This document shows positions 44,812 through 55,809 of a DNA stretch of 64,000 bases, piece after piece. Origin of the DNA: Ricinus communis (lineage: Eukaryota > Streptophyta > Magnoliopsida > Malpighiales > Euphorbiaceae); NCBI RefSeq assembly GCF_019578655.1, contig NC_063257.1, positions 32,647,159 to 32,711,158 on the forward strand, written 5' to 3'. The notes beneath the pieces are model-generated. The model ran no database searches. It saw nothing but the letters and a program-made list of their open reading frames with translations, and was not told the DNA's origin. Made by a program: the position numbers and the translations under genes. Numbering within the stretch: position 1 is the stretch's first letter; each line of letters starts with the position of its first letter.

Positions 44812-46446
44812 TTTTAGCCTCAAACTAATATCTGAATTTTGATGATAACAAAATTATATACTGTATGTACAGATGTCTAACAGTGCAGGTTGAATTGGAT
44901 CAAATTATTGGCAAAGTAGAAGAGCATCAGACATCAATCTTAGCTAAGGAAAATCGGCAACGCGCTCTAAAAAGAATTCTATATAACAAGTAATCTCTAT
45001 TATGGAATGTGTGTCTTAAATATCTTGTTAAATGGACCAGGTTGCCTTTCCAAAATAAAATTTGCACACCGTAAAATTCCAAATATACTTTCTGATCATG
45101 AAAAGATAAACTTGGATTTTCTCAAAGTAATTCAGAAAATAAAAATACTTATTTCTTTAATAAAACACATTTTTGAGAATTCTGTTTTAGATCAGATATT
45201 TATTTGATATCTTTAAGGAATCTACCTATCATCTAGTTTGACTCATTATCTTTCACACACTCATTCCTCTCACATGAGTCTAAACGACTAATTTAGATTG
45301 GGTGAAGTGAAGGCAATTTAGATCTATCAACTTTAGTTGTCTTTCACAGTGGCAAAATTTTTCTGACAACTTTCTACTGGTTGCTGACAGTGAGGTACAA
45401 AAGCTGCCAGATGTCCAAATCAGCAGCTGTAAAGAGTTTTAAAGCAAAAATTGAAAACATTTTTGTATACATCTTTAAGCATTAGATCTAACAACTAATT
45501 TTTTTTGGATTTCTCTATAAATAGGAGATTAGCTCTAAGTCAGCAGCTAGTTTTAAAGCATTTACTCTTCAGAATCCTTAACAGCCAAAAGTTGCATTTA
45601 TCACTCCTCATCTACTTCATCTTTCATTCTCGAGTGTTTACATTTATTGCTTTCCAAAATCAGTTTTCCTTACATTAATCTTGCACTCGATCCATATAGA
45701 AATTCTTTATGATTTTATTTATTTGCTTTCTAAAGAGAAAGTCTCTTGTTAAGTTTATCAAGCACTTTGTATTAAAACTTGTGATTTGTAGGGTGACAAA
45801 GCCTCCCTTTCAAAGTATGTGAGAGATTCATTTTCACCTATTGAAGCAAGTGAGAGGTTGAAGGAAGCCTAAAAACTTCTATGGGATAGTTAAAGAGGGG
45901 ATATCTCAGACTATATCAAGTGTCTTAGTGATAGACATTGTAAGACTTGACTCCAACCATTAATAGAGTCAAATAATGGAGATAATCTTGAGGTACCATC
46001 CTTAAGGATTGGATGTAGGTCTTTGTACTGATCCAGGATAAATACTTGTGTTGATTTTCATTTAAAATTTTGTAAGATGTCTATCTCTAAACATTGATTA
46101 GTTGTTTGTTTGATGTTAAGTTCAATATTTGTTGATTCAGACATCTAACAGTCTTTAAATAAACGTTCGACATCATTTCCATCTAATCTCTCTCACTTAT
46201 TCAAAAGGACAAAGCATATAGGCTACTACAGTTGAGGTATGTTGAAGTAGCTGGTTTACTGTTATAGGTATTTAATAGTCAGCTTCCAAGCTTAGTTAGA
46301 TATATGTGCAGTGAGCATCATGCTCACATTAGAACTCTTACAAAGTTTTATCATACAAGTAACATATCATTTAATTTAGATTTTGAGTCATAAATTTTTG
46401 AGAAGTCCAATTCACCCCCCACTTAGACGTCTATTTTGCACTTTCA
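44812..46446 (+). repeat. 3' LTR of E2
   Basis: It starts just after the purine tract (start mutated, TTTAGCCTC) and ends near CACTTTCA at 46446, after the C run at 46424-46429. TATAAATAG is at 45516-45524. The word GACATCTAACAG and relatives recur (44868, 46140). It is longer than the LTR of E1, so E1 and E2 are different families. Confidence 0.7.
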
Positions 46447-46740
46447 GTATCAATCGAGGGTATGTATGGAATGCACAATTTTAAACCTTCGATGAATGAG
46501 TGAACATATGCATGGGGTTGCCTAGCTTTATAGTTAGAAATAGCAGTTGACAATATGCGCGAGGATGCCTAGCTTCACATTTGATGATTGGGTGAGCGTA
46601 TGCCTAAGGGCTATCCAACTTTATAGCTCGAGATAGCAGTTGAGGGTGTGGGAGGATGCCCAACTTCTTGCTTTGATGATTGGGTGAGTGTATGCCTAAA
46701 GGCTATCCAGCTTCATAGCTCGAGATAACAATTGAGACTT
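46447..46740 (+). repeat. 92-bp tandem repeat
   Basis: Units start at 46491, 46583 and 46675, each beginning GATGAnTGgGTGAgc, with a partial unit before 46491. They contain paired half-phrases (TGCCTAnnnGCTATCC and GGATGCCcAaCTT). No coding sequence; origin not recognised. Confidence 0.8.
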
Positions 46741-46743
46741 AAT

Positions 46744-47090
46744 GGGTGCACCTTTCATGGAAAGTCATAAAGAATTTATGATGCAATCCCGAGAGGGACC
46801 ATAAGTTTACATGGAAAGGTATTGGACCGTTGCTACGCGTCTTGGTATTCCTTAGAAAGCATAAAGAGCGTCACATGGTGATTGATATTCTATCGTTATA
46901 AAAGGACTTGGTAGGTGCACCTCCCATGCAAGATCCTAGAGAATTATAGTGCAACCTCTTCGAAAAAGGTCCATGACTCTACATGCAATACATGCAAGGC
47001 ATTGGATTGTAATTCCCTGTCTCAATCTTTCTTAAAAGGCTTAGTGGGTGTACCTCCCATAGTAGAATTCCAGGTCTATGAGTAAGGGTG
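46744..47090 (+). repeat. GGTGCACCTcCCATG direct repeats
   Basis: Three copies start at 46745, 46914 and 47047 (spacing 169 and 133). The longer units also share a TATGATGCAAnCC or TAGTGCAACC phrase and a CATGnAAnGgTATTGGA phrase. They may be the 3' noncoding part of an unrecognised element. Confidence 0.65.
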
Positions 47091-47339
47091 TTGGATCTTT
47101 TCTATATATCTCATCTACCTCAAAAGGTGTGAAGAGACCCTTGGCGACATAGTGGCACCTATAGAGGACTTGGAGAAATTGTAGGTATTCCTATTACAAG
47201 AACTTCAAGATAGATTATTTAGTTAATTAATTGAGCAAATTAGGTCATTTATTAATTAATTTTATTAAGAATAAAAATAGTAGTAATTTATTACATATAA
47301 GTTTAACTCTAAAAGTCCAACTATATTAGGATTTAAATA
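47091..47339. other. AT-rich stretch without recognised features
   Basis: Includes TTAATTAATTGAG and TTATTAATTAATTTTATTAA near 47220-47270. No gene or repeat that I can assign. Confidence 0.4.
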
Positions 47340-47614
47340 TTTTAAAGATTTATATCTAGATACTAAAATAGACTGTCAACAAACTATTACAATTTCTCAG
47401 GTGAAACACATAGTTGGCTCACACTCATATTTGCTAGCTTTGGATGTTAACAAGTTAATACCTTAGTTCCATCTTTGCTCTCTACATTGGAATTCAAGAG
47501 ATACCAATATAATAGCACATGCATTAGCATCTTTATGTTATGACTCACCTAATTTTATTGCCTACCATGCGAGGGAGATAGGCATGCGAAACCTCTATAG
47601 GCGAGTAACATAAT
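47340..47614 (+). pseudogene. RNase H-like relic (LINE or plant RNase H type)
   Basis: The frame around 47395-47570 has HIVGSHSYLLALDV, then HWNSRDTNIIAHALASLCYD. The latter fits the end of plant RNase H-like domains (R-x-x-N-x-x-A-H-x-L-A), as found at the C-terminus of LINE polyproteins. One stop is visible and no reverse transcriptase accompanies it. It could equally be a captured host RNase H-like fragment. Confidence 0.4.
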
Positions 47615-48202
47615 TGATGGCAAAATTACGGCCAATTAGAGTAGCTTTGGCGAGTGAGCAGGCCTGTAGAGCAAGCCAGCTAGCCTGTGGGATTGGCAGA
47701 TCTGCCTAGGCGAGTTCTCCAATAGGATTGGCTTTTCTAGGCCAAGTGACTGGCTAGCCTAACCTCAACTTGGTGAGAATTCTGGCCAAGGCTGCTAGGC
47801 TTGTCCAGAATGTTCCCTTGCCTTATGCAAGTGGGCTGGCAGCCTTGGAAGCTTTTAAAGGACTTCATTAGCTACATCCCCTAGATTATCTAGAAATCTC
47901 TATACTACTCAGATAATTGATTATTAACCACATGTTGAGGATTAATATCAACCACACATTTGGGAAGGCTAATGATTATAAATAGATAGCCCCTTTATTT
48001 GTAAATCATTAAGGAAAATATTATATACTTGTAAAGCTCTCTTGTACACACTTGCTTATAGTAGACTCCCCATTCACTCAAACTACTTCGTGTCCTTTTT
48101 GCTCCTAACTAAAACTTCTATTTCTAAAGGCTTACTTAGCATCTTCTAAGGTAAAGATTGTTTAAGTGCCACACGGATTATTCGCTGCGAACTCTAAACT
48201 CA
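47615..48202 (+). repeat. 5' LTR of element F (Ty3-gypsy)
   Basis: Boundaries are inferred: TGATGGCAAA at 47615 and CTCA at 48202, with a PBS-like site after it. A TATA box TATAAATAG lies at 47977-47985. Words AGGCGAGT, AGGCCTG and GCTAGCC cluster at 47600-47830. No partner LTR is present because G truncates the element. Confidence 0.55.
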
Positions 48203-48209
48203 TGATAGG

Positions 48210-48219
48210 TGGTCAGAGC
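48210..48219 (+). promoter_or_regulatory. Primer binding site-like sequence of element F
   Basis: TGGTCAGAGC equals the Met-tRNA site TGGTATCAGAGC minus two bases, eight bases after the LTR end. Confidence 0.5.
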
Positions 48220-48229
48220 AAAGGCATTA

Positions 48230-49684
48230 TCCTAGATACTCATATGACCCTTCTTAGCTACAAGCATAACAACTGAAGAAGTTTTTGCCAATGTTAAGGT
48301 GCAAGAGCAAGCATGTGGGCGAGAGGAATAATGTTTCCAAACTAGGCGGGGAAAATCCAAGGTTGCGATCGGAGACTCCTTTGATCCTCTTGTTGAAGGC
48401 TTGGAGCAATGCGTGTGTAATGTCAAAGCAGCTATTGGAGACCTTGGCAACCAATTTGATGACTTGGAGGAGGAAAATGCCAAGATCACCAAGGCTACCA
48501 AAACAATGTTTGAGGAACTTGGCAGCACCTTTAAAAAGGAGCTTTCAAATCTACGAGGATTTGTTGAACGAGAGTTTTGGGGGCTTTGTTCAGAAATTGA
48601 TGAAATCCGCTCAGCGTGGGAATCATATCGCTACACTAGTAGCGCTACTTTTGCTAGAATAACAACTGCGACATCGAAGCTCATAGTTCCTAAGCCTACC
48701 ATGTACAACGGCTCGCACAGTGCTATTACCGTAGAAAATTTCCTATTTAGCCCTGAGTAATATTTGAGGCCATGGGAGTAAATTATGACTTTGCAAGGGT
48801 TAACAATGCCCCCACCTTTCTCCATTGCCTAACTATGGTGGCATAAGAAGCACGACGAAAGAGAGAAGGGTCTTTGTTGTATCAATACTTGAGAGCAAAT
48901 TAAGGCTGAGTTGCAAAAGCACTTTCTGCCCCATAATGCTAATAGTGAATCAAGTACAAAGCTATAATGCCTAAAGTAAATAGGTAGTATCTCCATTATA
49001 TCAAGGATTTCACTATCCTCATGCTGGAAATCAAGAATCTGTCTTATCAAGACTCCTTCTTCTACTTTAAAGACGGGTTGTAGGATTGGGCGAAGGTGGA
49101 GCTAGAAAGGCGCAGAGTGAAAATTTTAGACGATGTTATCTCAATCATCGAGTCACTCAACTACTGTTCTACTCATTCCAAAGGAAAAAAGCCTAATTCA
49201 GGTAAGAGTGGGCAAAACAAGGATTAAAGCCACAAAAATGGAGGACAACAAAAACCATCTAGCAATAGCTCCAAGCATAATGCTCCAAAGCTACCTAAGC
49301 CCTACTTTATTTACGATGGAGCGCATTGGGTAAGGGACTATCCTAATATGAAGACCATCAATGTTATGATTATAGAGTCTCATAAGGATAAACTATAAGA
49401 GGAGAATTCAGCTAATTTGGGCGCGATCCAATAACTATATACGTTGCATGAGTCCACCTCTCTAAATAGCCTTAATAAAAATGGCTTGTTATTTATTGAT
49501 GGTATCATCAGTGGGAAATCGATAAACATGATATTGGATACAGGGGCAACGTATAAATTTATTGACACTCAAGAAGCCAAACTACTCAGCCTTAAGGTTG
49601 TCAAGAAGATGGCACCATCAAGGTTGTCAACTCTAAAGCTCAATGATAAGAAGGTTTATGTGAAACGGAAAGACGAAAAAGAAC
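48230..49684 (+). pseudogene. Element F gag and protease
   Basis: The open part 48401-48760 is a gag N-terminus: coiled-coil (DDLEEENAKITKATKTMFEEL) followed by PKPTMYNGSHSA and VENFLFSPE. Then, with stops, come LWWHKKHDE, WEQIKAELQKHFLP and a Lys-rich linker. The protease is an open piece at 49444-49689: GIISGKSINMILDTGATYKFI, with the D-T-G active site. It breaks off where G's LTR begins, so RT and the rest are lost. This looks like a chromovirus-type or related gypsy gag-pro; the lineage is unsure. Confidence 0.72.
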
Positions 49685-52195
49685 TGTAACCCTAGCGTCT
49701 TAGGGAAATTGCCTAAGAAAATATTAATGATAAAGTAATAAGCGTTAAAATGAGCAAAAATGCCAATAAAGGCAATGAGGAGGGGTTTGAAAGGTTGTAC
49801 TCACACAGGATCGGCATAAGCACGCGCGAGGCTGTCCAGGCAGCGCCACGTGTGCCCAGAAGAAAGCAAGCGTGCACTGGGTTGAACTCGTGCGAATCTA
49901 GCTTATACGTGCACTAGTCGAGTAGTTGACTTGGGGGCATGAACACCGCATTTGAACTCACACACATTCTTCCTTGAGCTCGCATGTGTTCACTCTGTGC
50001 TCGCGCATGTCCTCATGACCGCGCGCGAGCTCAGTCTAGATAGCGGTCAACCCTAGGCTGATATGTGGCTCATACATTGGCAGGAAAAACTTTGTGTCAA
50101 GGGTTGGAATTTTTGGGATTTGCAAGTGTGTGTCAAAATTTAAAACTTTTTAAAGGAAAACGGTTTTTTTCTTTTAGCTTTTAAACTTTTTGATTGTGGT
50201 ATAAAGTTCTTTTTGGAAAACATAAAAACAAGTTAATTTCTTTTCTTGGGCAATCTCCTTCTATATAAGGTTGCATTTTCTTTTCAATTTCTCGGAAGAT
50301 CTATTTGTTTTCAACAACCAAGGTAGCCGCTTGAGGGCAAAATACTACTCTTAATTCTGTTTTCTTTGTACATTTTTAACATTCATCACATCTAAATTTT
50401 CCATCTTTTATTGCATTCAACATGTTTATTTTTCATCACATTGCCCTTGATTTAATCTTTGTTCGTGTATGTTTTTATTATTATTTTATTTATTTAACCA
50501 TGTTTTCAGATTTCTCCTATTTCTAGGATTCTGCCATTTTAAGGGTAGGCTGAACTCTTGCGAGTTTAACCTGTGCTCGCGCAAGGTAAGCTCCTTTCCT
50601 ACAAATTACTGTCTATTCATATATTGTGCTTTTCTATTAGATTAAAGCAATGTCATTTAACGGCCATAGGGTTCTGAACCACTAAGTTTGTACGAGGTCA
50701 TCCTTAGCGCACACGGGGTCATCCTCAGCGCACACGAGGTTAGGGAGCCCAAGGCTTTAACCGACATTGTTTAGCCTCTTTGAGTTCTGTTTGGCATGTT
50801 CCAGGGATTGAACTCTAAATGCGCATGAGGTCACCTCTGCTCCCAAGAGTCCAGTGACCATTTGAACCCAAATAGAAGCTTTCGGGGTTAACGACATCAT
50901 TTTTTATTAATTAAGAGTTTTCAGTTTGACCTCATGCGAGTTTGACCTGTACTCGCATGATTTCAGTCTCTCTCCTTTTTAAATAGACTGGTTAGCTTTA
51001 AAACGACACTGTGAGCATGTTCTGTGTCTTAAGGGACTAACCTCGCGTGAGCTCAACTTGTACTCATGTGAGGGTAGTTTCTGTGATGAGATAGAAAATG
51101 TTTATTTATTATTTCAGTCTATTGCTCTTGTTTTTATTTTATTCTATTTTTGCCTAGTTAATTAATTTTCTTGTTCATTTAATTTGCTTATTGTATTTTT
51201 ACTATGCTTTAATGCTAACCCTAAAGTCTAGAGTAATTAGCCTATGGAGGTCCACCCCCCAAGGAGGACCAAGAGTCCACTTGCTTACCTTTTTATCTAA
51301 TTTGTGATTTGTACTAAGGCCACTAGGGCCATGTTTATGTGTAGTATTTCCCTTCACTACTCCCCCATTTTCCCTAATCCCTTTTTGGCTCTATTCTTCT
51401 TCCTCCCTTTCTATGTATGTTTAAATTCATGCTTAGAATCACCTCAAATGTAAATACAGGATAAATTTGGACTTAGTAAATAATGTGATCACCCCACATG
51501 CAAAGATAATAAAATGGAAGCTTACCAAAGTAAGCCCCTCCCATCTTGCATGTTCTCACCTCAAATGCTAAGGCTAAAATGAATTCCTTACTTAGATTAG
51601 GATACTAAAATGTAAGTAATATTGATACCATGGCATGCCAAGATAAAATCTAAGACACCACTCCCGATTAGGACTAGTATAAGATACCAATCTGCCTCCC
51701 GTCTAGGATTTGTTGAGGTACCAAAGTACCCCCTACCTTAGGCTAGACTCCTGGTTGCTCACCTCAAATGCTAAAAAAGATAAAGAAGGTTGATGAATGA
51801 AATGAATATAGGGTACACTTGGGCTAAGATAATTTTATTAGGATAGGTAAAGGCTCGTCTACTCTAGTGGAGGCTAGGCTTCACCGCCTAAACAGAAAGG
51901 GGTGCTTTTATAAACCTTCCTTATTCGTACCAAAATTTCTAAACCTAGAATCTCTAATTTTAGGGAGGGAAAAAGTTAGGCTCTCTGTGAGGGGTACAAA
52001 GCCATCATTCTCAATTCTGATCTATCCCAATCTCATCGGGTGGTGACTCCTTCTCCGAATGGTCTTAAGGCTATTTCATAATCCCTTAGGGCCCTCAACT
52101 AAAGGCTGATTTCGATATAGGACTAGTACAAAGAGTGGACCCCAGAGATAGCAGTGGAAGATCTATTTTGAAAGAAAAGAAAGTCGACCGCTCAT
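49685..52195 (+). repeat. 5' LTR of element G (Tat/Ogre-like)
   Basis: It starts TGTAACCCTAG at 49685 in F's protease and ends before the PBS at 52199. A TATA box TATATAAGG is at 50262-50270. ACTCGCGCGAG-type words occur at 49840-50040, 50560-50580 and 50930-51070. A 24-bp direct duplication (GGTCATCCTnAGCGCACACG) is at 50696-50745. The partner LTR is beyond the window. Confidence 0.7.
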
Positions 52196-52198
52196 AGG

Positions 52199-52216
52199 GG
52201 CGACTCCATTGGGGAC
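52199..52216 (+). promoter_or_regulatory. Primer binding site of element G
   Basis: GGCGACTCCATTGGGGAC fits the Tat/Ogre-type primer site. Confidence 0.8.
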
Positions 52217-53479
52217 TCGAGAAGTTGACTCTAAGGAGTGGATGAGCTTTTTCCTTTCCTAACATTATTTACTTAGCCCTGCATTGCATTTGCATTAGAA
52301 TTAAGAAAGGCCTTGTATTCCTAGTGGCTTCGGTGTGAGGGATATCCATGTTCCACTCGAATAGGAGACGATTTACATTGATGATGATTACCACCCTTGG
52401 CTCGTACTAAAAAGGTTACGAACTTATCGTGTTGAGTAGTGGTAACACAACTCCTTTCTAAATTGAAAAAGGGATAAGTTCCTCTGAAGTATAAAAAGGA
52501 TACTCCTTGCCAAGGGAAACTTAGCCTTGATATCCCAGCCAAAGCTCATATAGTGAAATCTAGTTTCTTCCCTAGAACCCACATGCTAGTAGCTTGAGTA
52601 ATGGTCGGAATAATTGAAGAAGGATTCGTAATTAACCAAAGTACTCACTCATTTAAACCGAGAATCTCTGCTTCCAGTATAACCCTAAATCGACTCTTCG
52701 ATGAGTAGACCCGATGAGAATTATCGTAAAATGGGTGAGCATGAGGCTAATCCCTTAACCCTCTTCAAGTATCCTAAATGTCTCGATGCCTAGACCCGAG
52801 ATTCTTTCAAAATATTCTACTCGCTTCTAGGTAGCCAGTATAAGGCAAACTTATTGGATACCACGAAATCTGATCGACTAATTTCCAAGAAATTCGTGAC
52901 TATGTGCGGGAAGACAAAAGAGCGAACGTGGTTACCCCCTGTTAGCAATCACGTGAAAACCTAAAAGCCTAAGGTAGATTAAGACCAAGCCATGTATGAT
53001 GAAGGGAAGTGAAAGTTGCATAAAAGTTTGTAAGAATCTCTGCTATGTGTTCATATGACACTCTATGATTATTGTAAATGCTCCTAACTTCTTTTGTCTT
53101 TTTTTTCGACTTGACATGCATGAACATGCATACGTACATATACGCATACACATTTCACATGCATACACGCATATAACCCTCTTTATTTACAAGCTTTTAT
53201 CTTCTTGATGCTAATAGATGCCTAGGAATTTTGAGATCTGGATGGAGTTCACCAGCCTCAAGGATAGGGTCAGCATCCTCAAGTCGTAGGTAGGGCCTTA
53301 TTTCATTCCTATGCGGATGTGACAAAAGAGCTCTTTGTGGTGACCAACACCCTGAGAGAGAGAGTAGGGAGGCCGCAGCTAGAGCCGTAGAGAAAAAGGC
53401 TGAGAAGAAGAAGCGAAAGGCCCAACAGTGGAGACTAAAAAGCGGAGCCCAAACCCAGCGCTTCGAGCAATAAGAAGAA
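52217..53479 (+). other. Leader region of element G
   Basis: Mostly noncoding. From about 53218 a short frame (MPRNFEIWMEFTSLKDRV) and then a Lys/Arg-rich segment (53390-53450) suggest a decayed upstream gag part. A repeated CATAcnCATACA-type simple stretch is at 53118-53172. Confidence 0.5.
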
Positions 53480-53765
53480 CAAATATGCCTAACCTTTGGT
53501 ATCTTGCTCCAACATTCTCTACAACCTCCAAGACAAAGGACTATTGCCCACCCGACCTGTCCCTACCAAGAGGGTGCTTGTTTATGGCGACTGCGGGGAC
53601 GCTGAGTACTGCATGTACCATTCCACCTTCGGTCATGCAACGGATGACTACATCTGCCTAAAGATGGACATCCAATCTCTCTTGGACTGGAAGCAGATCA
53701 TTAAGGACTCGATTTACGACAGAGAGGCCCTAGAGTACTCTAATTAGGGAGCCTCACAGGCAATG
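53480..53765 (+). pseudogene. Tat/Ogre gag C-terminal piece with zinc-knuckle-like motif
   Basis: The open frame 53496-53747 contains LYNLQDKGLLP and then CMYHSTFGHATDDYICLKMD, that is Cx2HxxxGHx5C as in Tat and Ogre gag. It is followed by IQSLLDWKQII. The upstream part is frameshifted. It would bind element RNA. Its place upstream of an apparent gag N-terminus (54160 onward) is out of order. Confidence 0.7.
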
Positions 53766-54338
53766 TTGTTTAGTGCCAATGTATCAGCGTAGTGCTTCGA
53801 TTGGGTTTTGTAATAGAGAACTGTGAAATCTCTTAATTTATGAAAGATGTTGGCAACAAACGTTTTTATCTTAATAAAGAAAGTATCTTTTTTCTTGTCA
53901 ATTGCTCCTTGTAATCTAATAGGTCAAGAAGATAGCATACGTGCATACATGCATTTAAAACATCACGCTTATAAAATTCTAACCCATTTTGGTAAATGCA
54001 ACAATTTCATTGCTTGGTGTAGGCGGGAATGCAGATTAGTCAAAGAAGTAGTAGACACAGAGGAATAACAATCTAAGGTACAGGCCCTACAAGAGGTTAG
54101 AACCATGAAGAGTTAAGTGCAAGTCCTCATGGAAACTGTCAAGCAGTAGACTGAGCTATAAAGTTGTTACTCCCTACATTGAACATTGAGAATGCCATAA
54201 GCAGCGAAATAGCACCTGGGAATGGTGCCAGCACACCACCAACTCCCCTTGTCACTTTGGACTTCATTGCTCTAGCAGCAATAAAAGGAAAAGCCACCTG
54301 TCAATAATTCGTATGAGTTTGTGGATTCCAACGACGAG
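53766..54338 (+). pseudogene. Element G interior with a probable second gag N-terminus
   Basis: Between 53766 and 54040 I see no gene. The part 54040-54150 is helical and Glu/Gln-rich with stops. About 54165-54300 encodes a Pro/Thr-rich, then LVTLDFIALAAI-like stretch such as begins Tat gag. H interrupts it at 54338 and it resumes at 61796. Confidence 0.4.
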
Positions 54339-55756
54339 TGATAGATCATAAATAGTTATACTTATTGTGTTTAATTCCCTTACATTTTGATTGAATAATG
54401 TACTTAATTATGAAAACTGTGTTTATTCTGACCTAGGTGGTGAAATATCAAGGATTAAGTGTCAGCCTAAAGATATGTTGTAAGGCATCACTTGTCAGAA
54501 ACCAAGTCTTTTGGAGGAAGAGCAAAAATTTATGCAGAAGGTCATTTTCAATAAGGCGTGACCACGCCTTACAATTCGTGAACTGCTGGAATCTACAAAA
54601 GAGAATTTTAAATTTTTAAGATAAATTTGTGGTGGACCCACTTTTATGTAATTTTCTTTATTTTGGAAGTGTTGGGTAAAGAAAAACTGACTCCCATGTT
54701 ATTTAGGATTTTAATTTGTTTAGATTACCCTTTATCTTATCCTTCCTTATAGGGATAAGATCATATAGGAAGATTATTTCTTTTTGGATAATGATTATCT
54801 TGTTAAGTTTTAGGTTTGACTTCCTATATAAGGAGGCTACTTCTACAAAGTAAGGACCGCTGAAGAGTGCTTTGATTATTTATTATTTTTCTTCTTCTAT
54901 TCCCTACAATTCTTTTCTTGTAAATTTTTACTCCACCAGTGTGGCTAAGTTTTTAGTTTCTGATTCAAGAGTGAATAAATTCCAATTGTGATTTTGTGAG
55001 GCTTTGTGCTTAATAGAATTCTTCTTTAATTCAAGTATTCTTTATTTCTTGTTTTTATTATTTATGAATTTTTGATATTGGTTGAACTGATGACTTAACT
55101 TTGATATTGATTTTTTTACTGCTAAACTTTGAGTTTGTGATCTGTAATTGTCATGAATGATTGACACAAGTAGCAAGGAGCTGGCTCATATGTGTGTGAT
55201 TGCGGCCTTTTCGAATTACATAGCTTGCATGATAGGCTCTAGGGAAATAAAGGAACAAGGTTAATTCAATTGCAGCTATTTCGATTAATTAATGTTGATT
55301 TAGTCATTCTCATTATTCTTAATGCTATCATTAAGTTGATATGGAAGGTTATCGTGCCCAGTTGACTAATGGTAAATTTTGATTTGGATGCTGGGTTTGC
55401 ATCAATTATATTAGGAGTATTTACACTTGTTGTGGCTTTTCCAAATAAGTAGACTAAGTACTTGAATAGAAAAATTGATATTTAATCCTATGATCATGAT
55501 TACAATTGGATGGAGTCAACACTCTTGAATTTTGGAAATTTGTTAAGATTGATTTTTATTTACTTTAATATTCAGCCTTCATTATTTTCTGTTTATTTAT
55601 AATTTTGATTCAAACATTCAAAATCTCCCCATTTTGATTTAACTTTGAGAAGCTATCCATATTGGTTCCCTTGGGATTCGACCTGGTTTCACTATTTCTA
55701 CAAGTTAGTTTAGGAAAATCAGTAATTTATTTTAAAGGGCTTCAACAACCCGTTCA
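54339..55756 (+). repeat. 5' LTR of element H
   Basis: It starts TGATAGATC and ends CCCGTTCA. The perfect palindrome TAAGGCGTG-AC-CACGCCTTA lies at 54552-54571, and a TATA box TATATAAGG at 54835-54843. It is nearly identical to the 3' LTR up to about 55475 and then diverges more. Confidence 0.95.
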
Positions 55757-55760
55757 AATT

Positions 55761-55778
55761 TGGTGCCGTTTTCGGGGA
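55761..55778 (+). promoter_or_regulatory. Primer binding site of element H
   Basis: TGGTGCCGTTTTCGGGGA, four bases after the LTR, is an Athila-type site. Confidence 0.9.
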
Positions 55779-55809
55779 GCCTATTTTAGTTTCTTATTGT
55801 TTAATTTAT

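Noticed and set aside
46444..46458. A primer binding site after the E2 LTR (AGTATCAATCGA)
   Set aside because: The match to TGGTATCAGAGC is weak, and the purine tract before this LTR marks it as the 3' copy, which needs no primer site.
46491..46740. Regularly spaced repeats that could recall a CRISPR array
   Set aside because: The whole 92-bp unit is repeated, with no unique spacers, in a plant transposon setting.
54437..54619. Identical 60-codon frames at 54437 and 60479 that could suggest a conserved peptide
   Set aside because: They are identical because they lie in the two LTRs of H; they span the palindrome and precede the TATA box.
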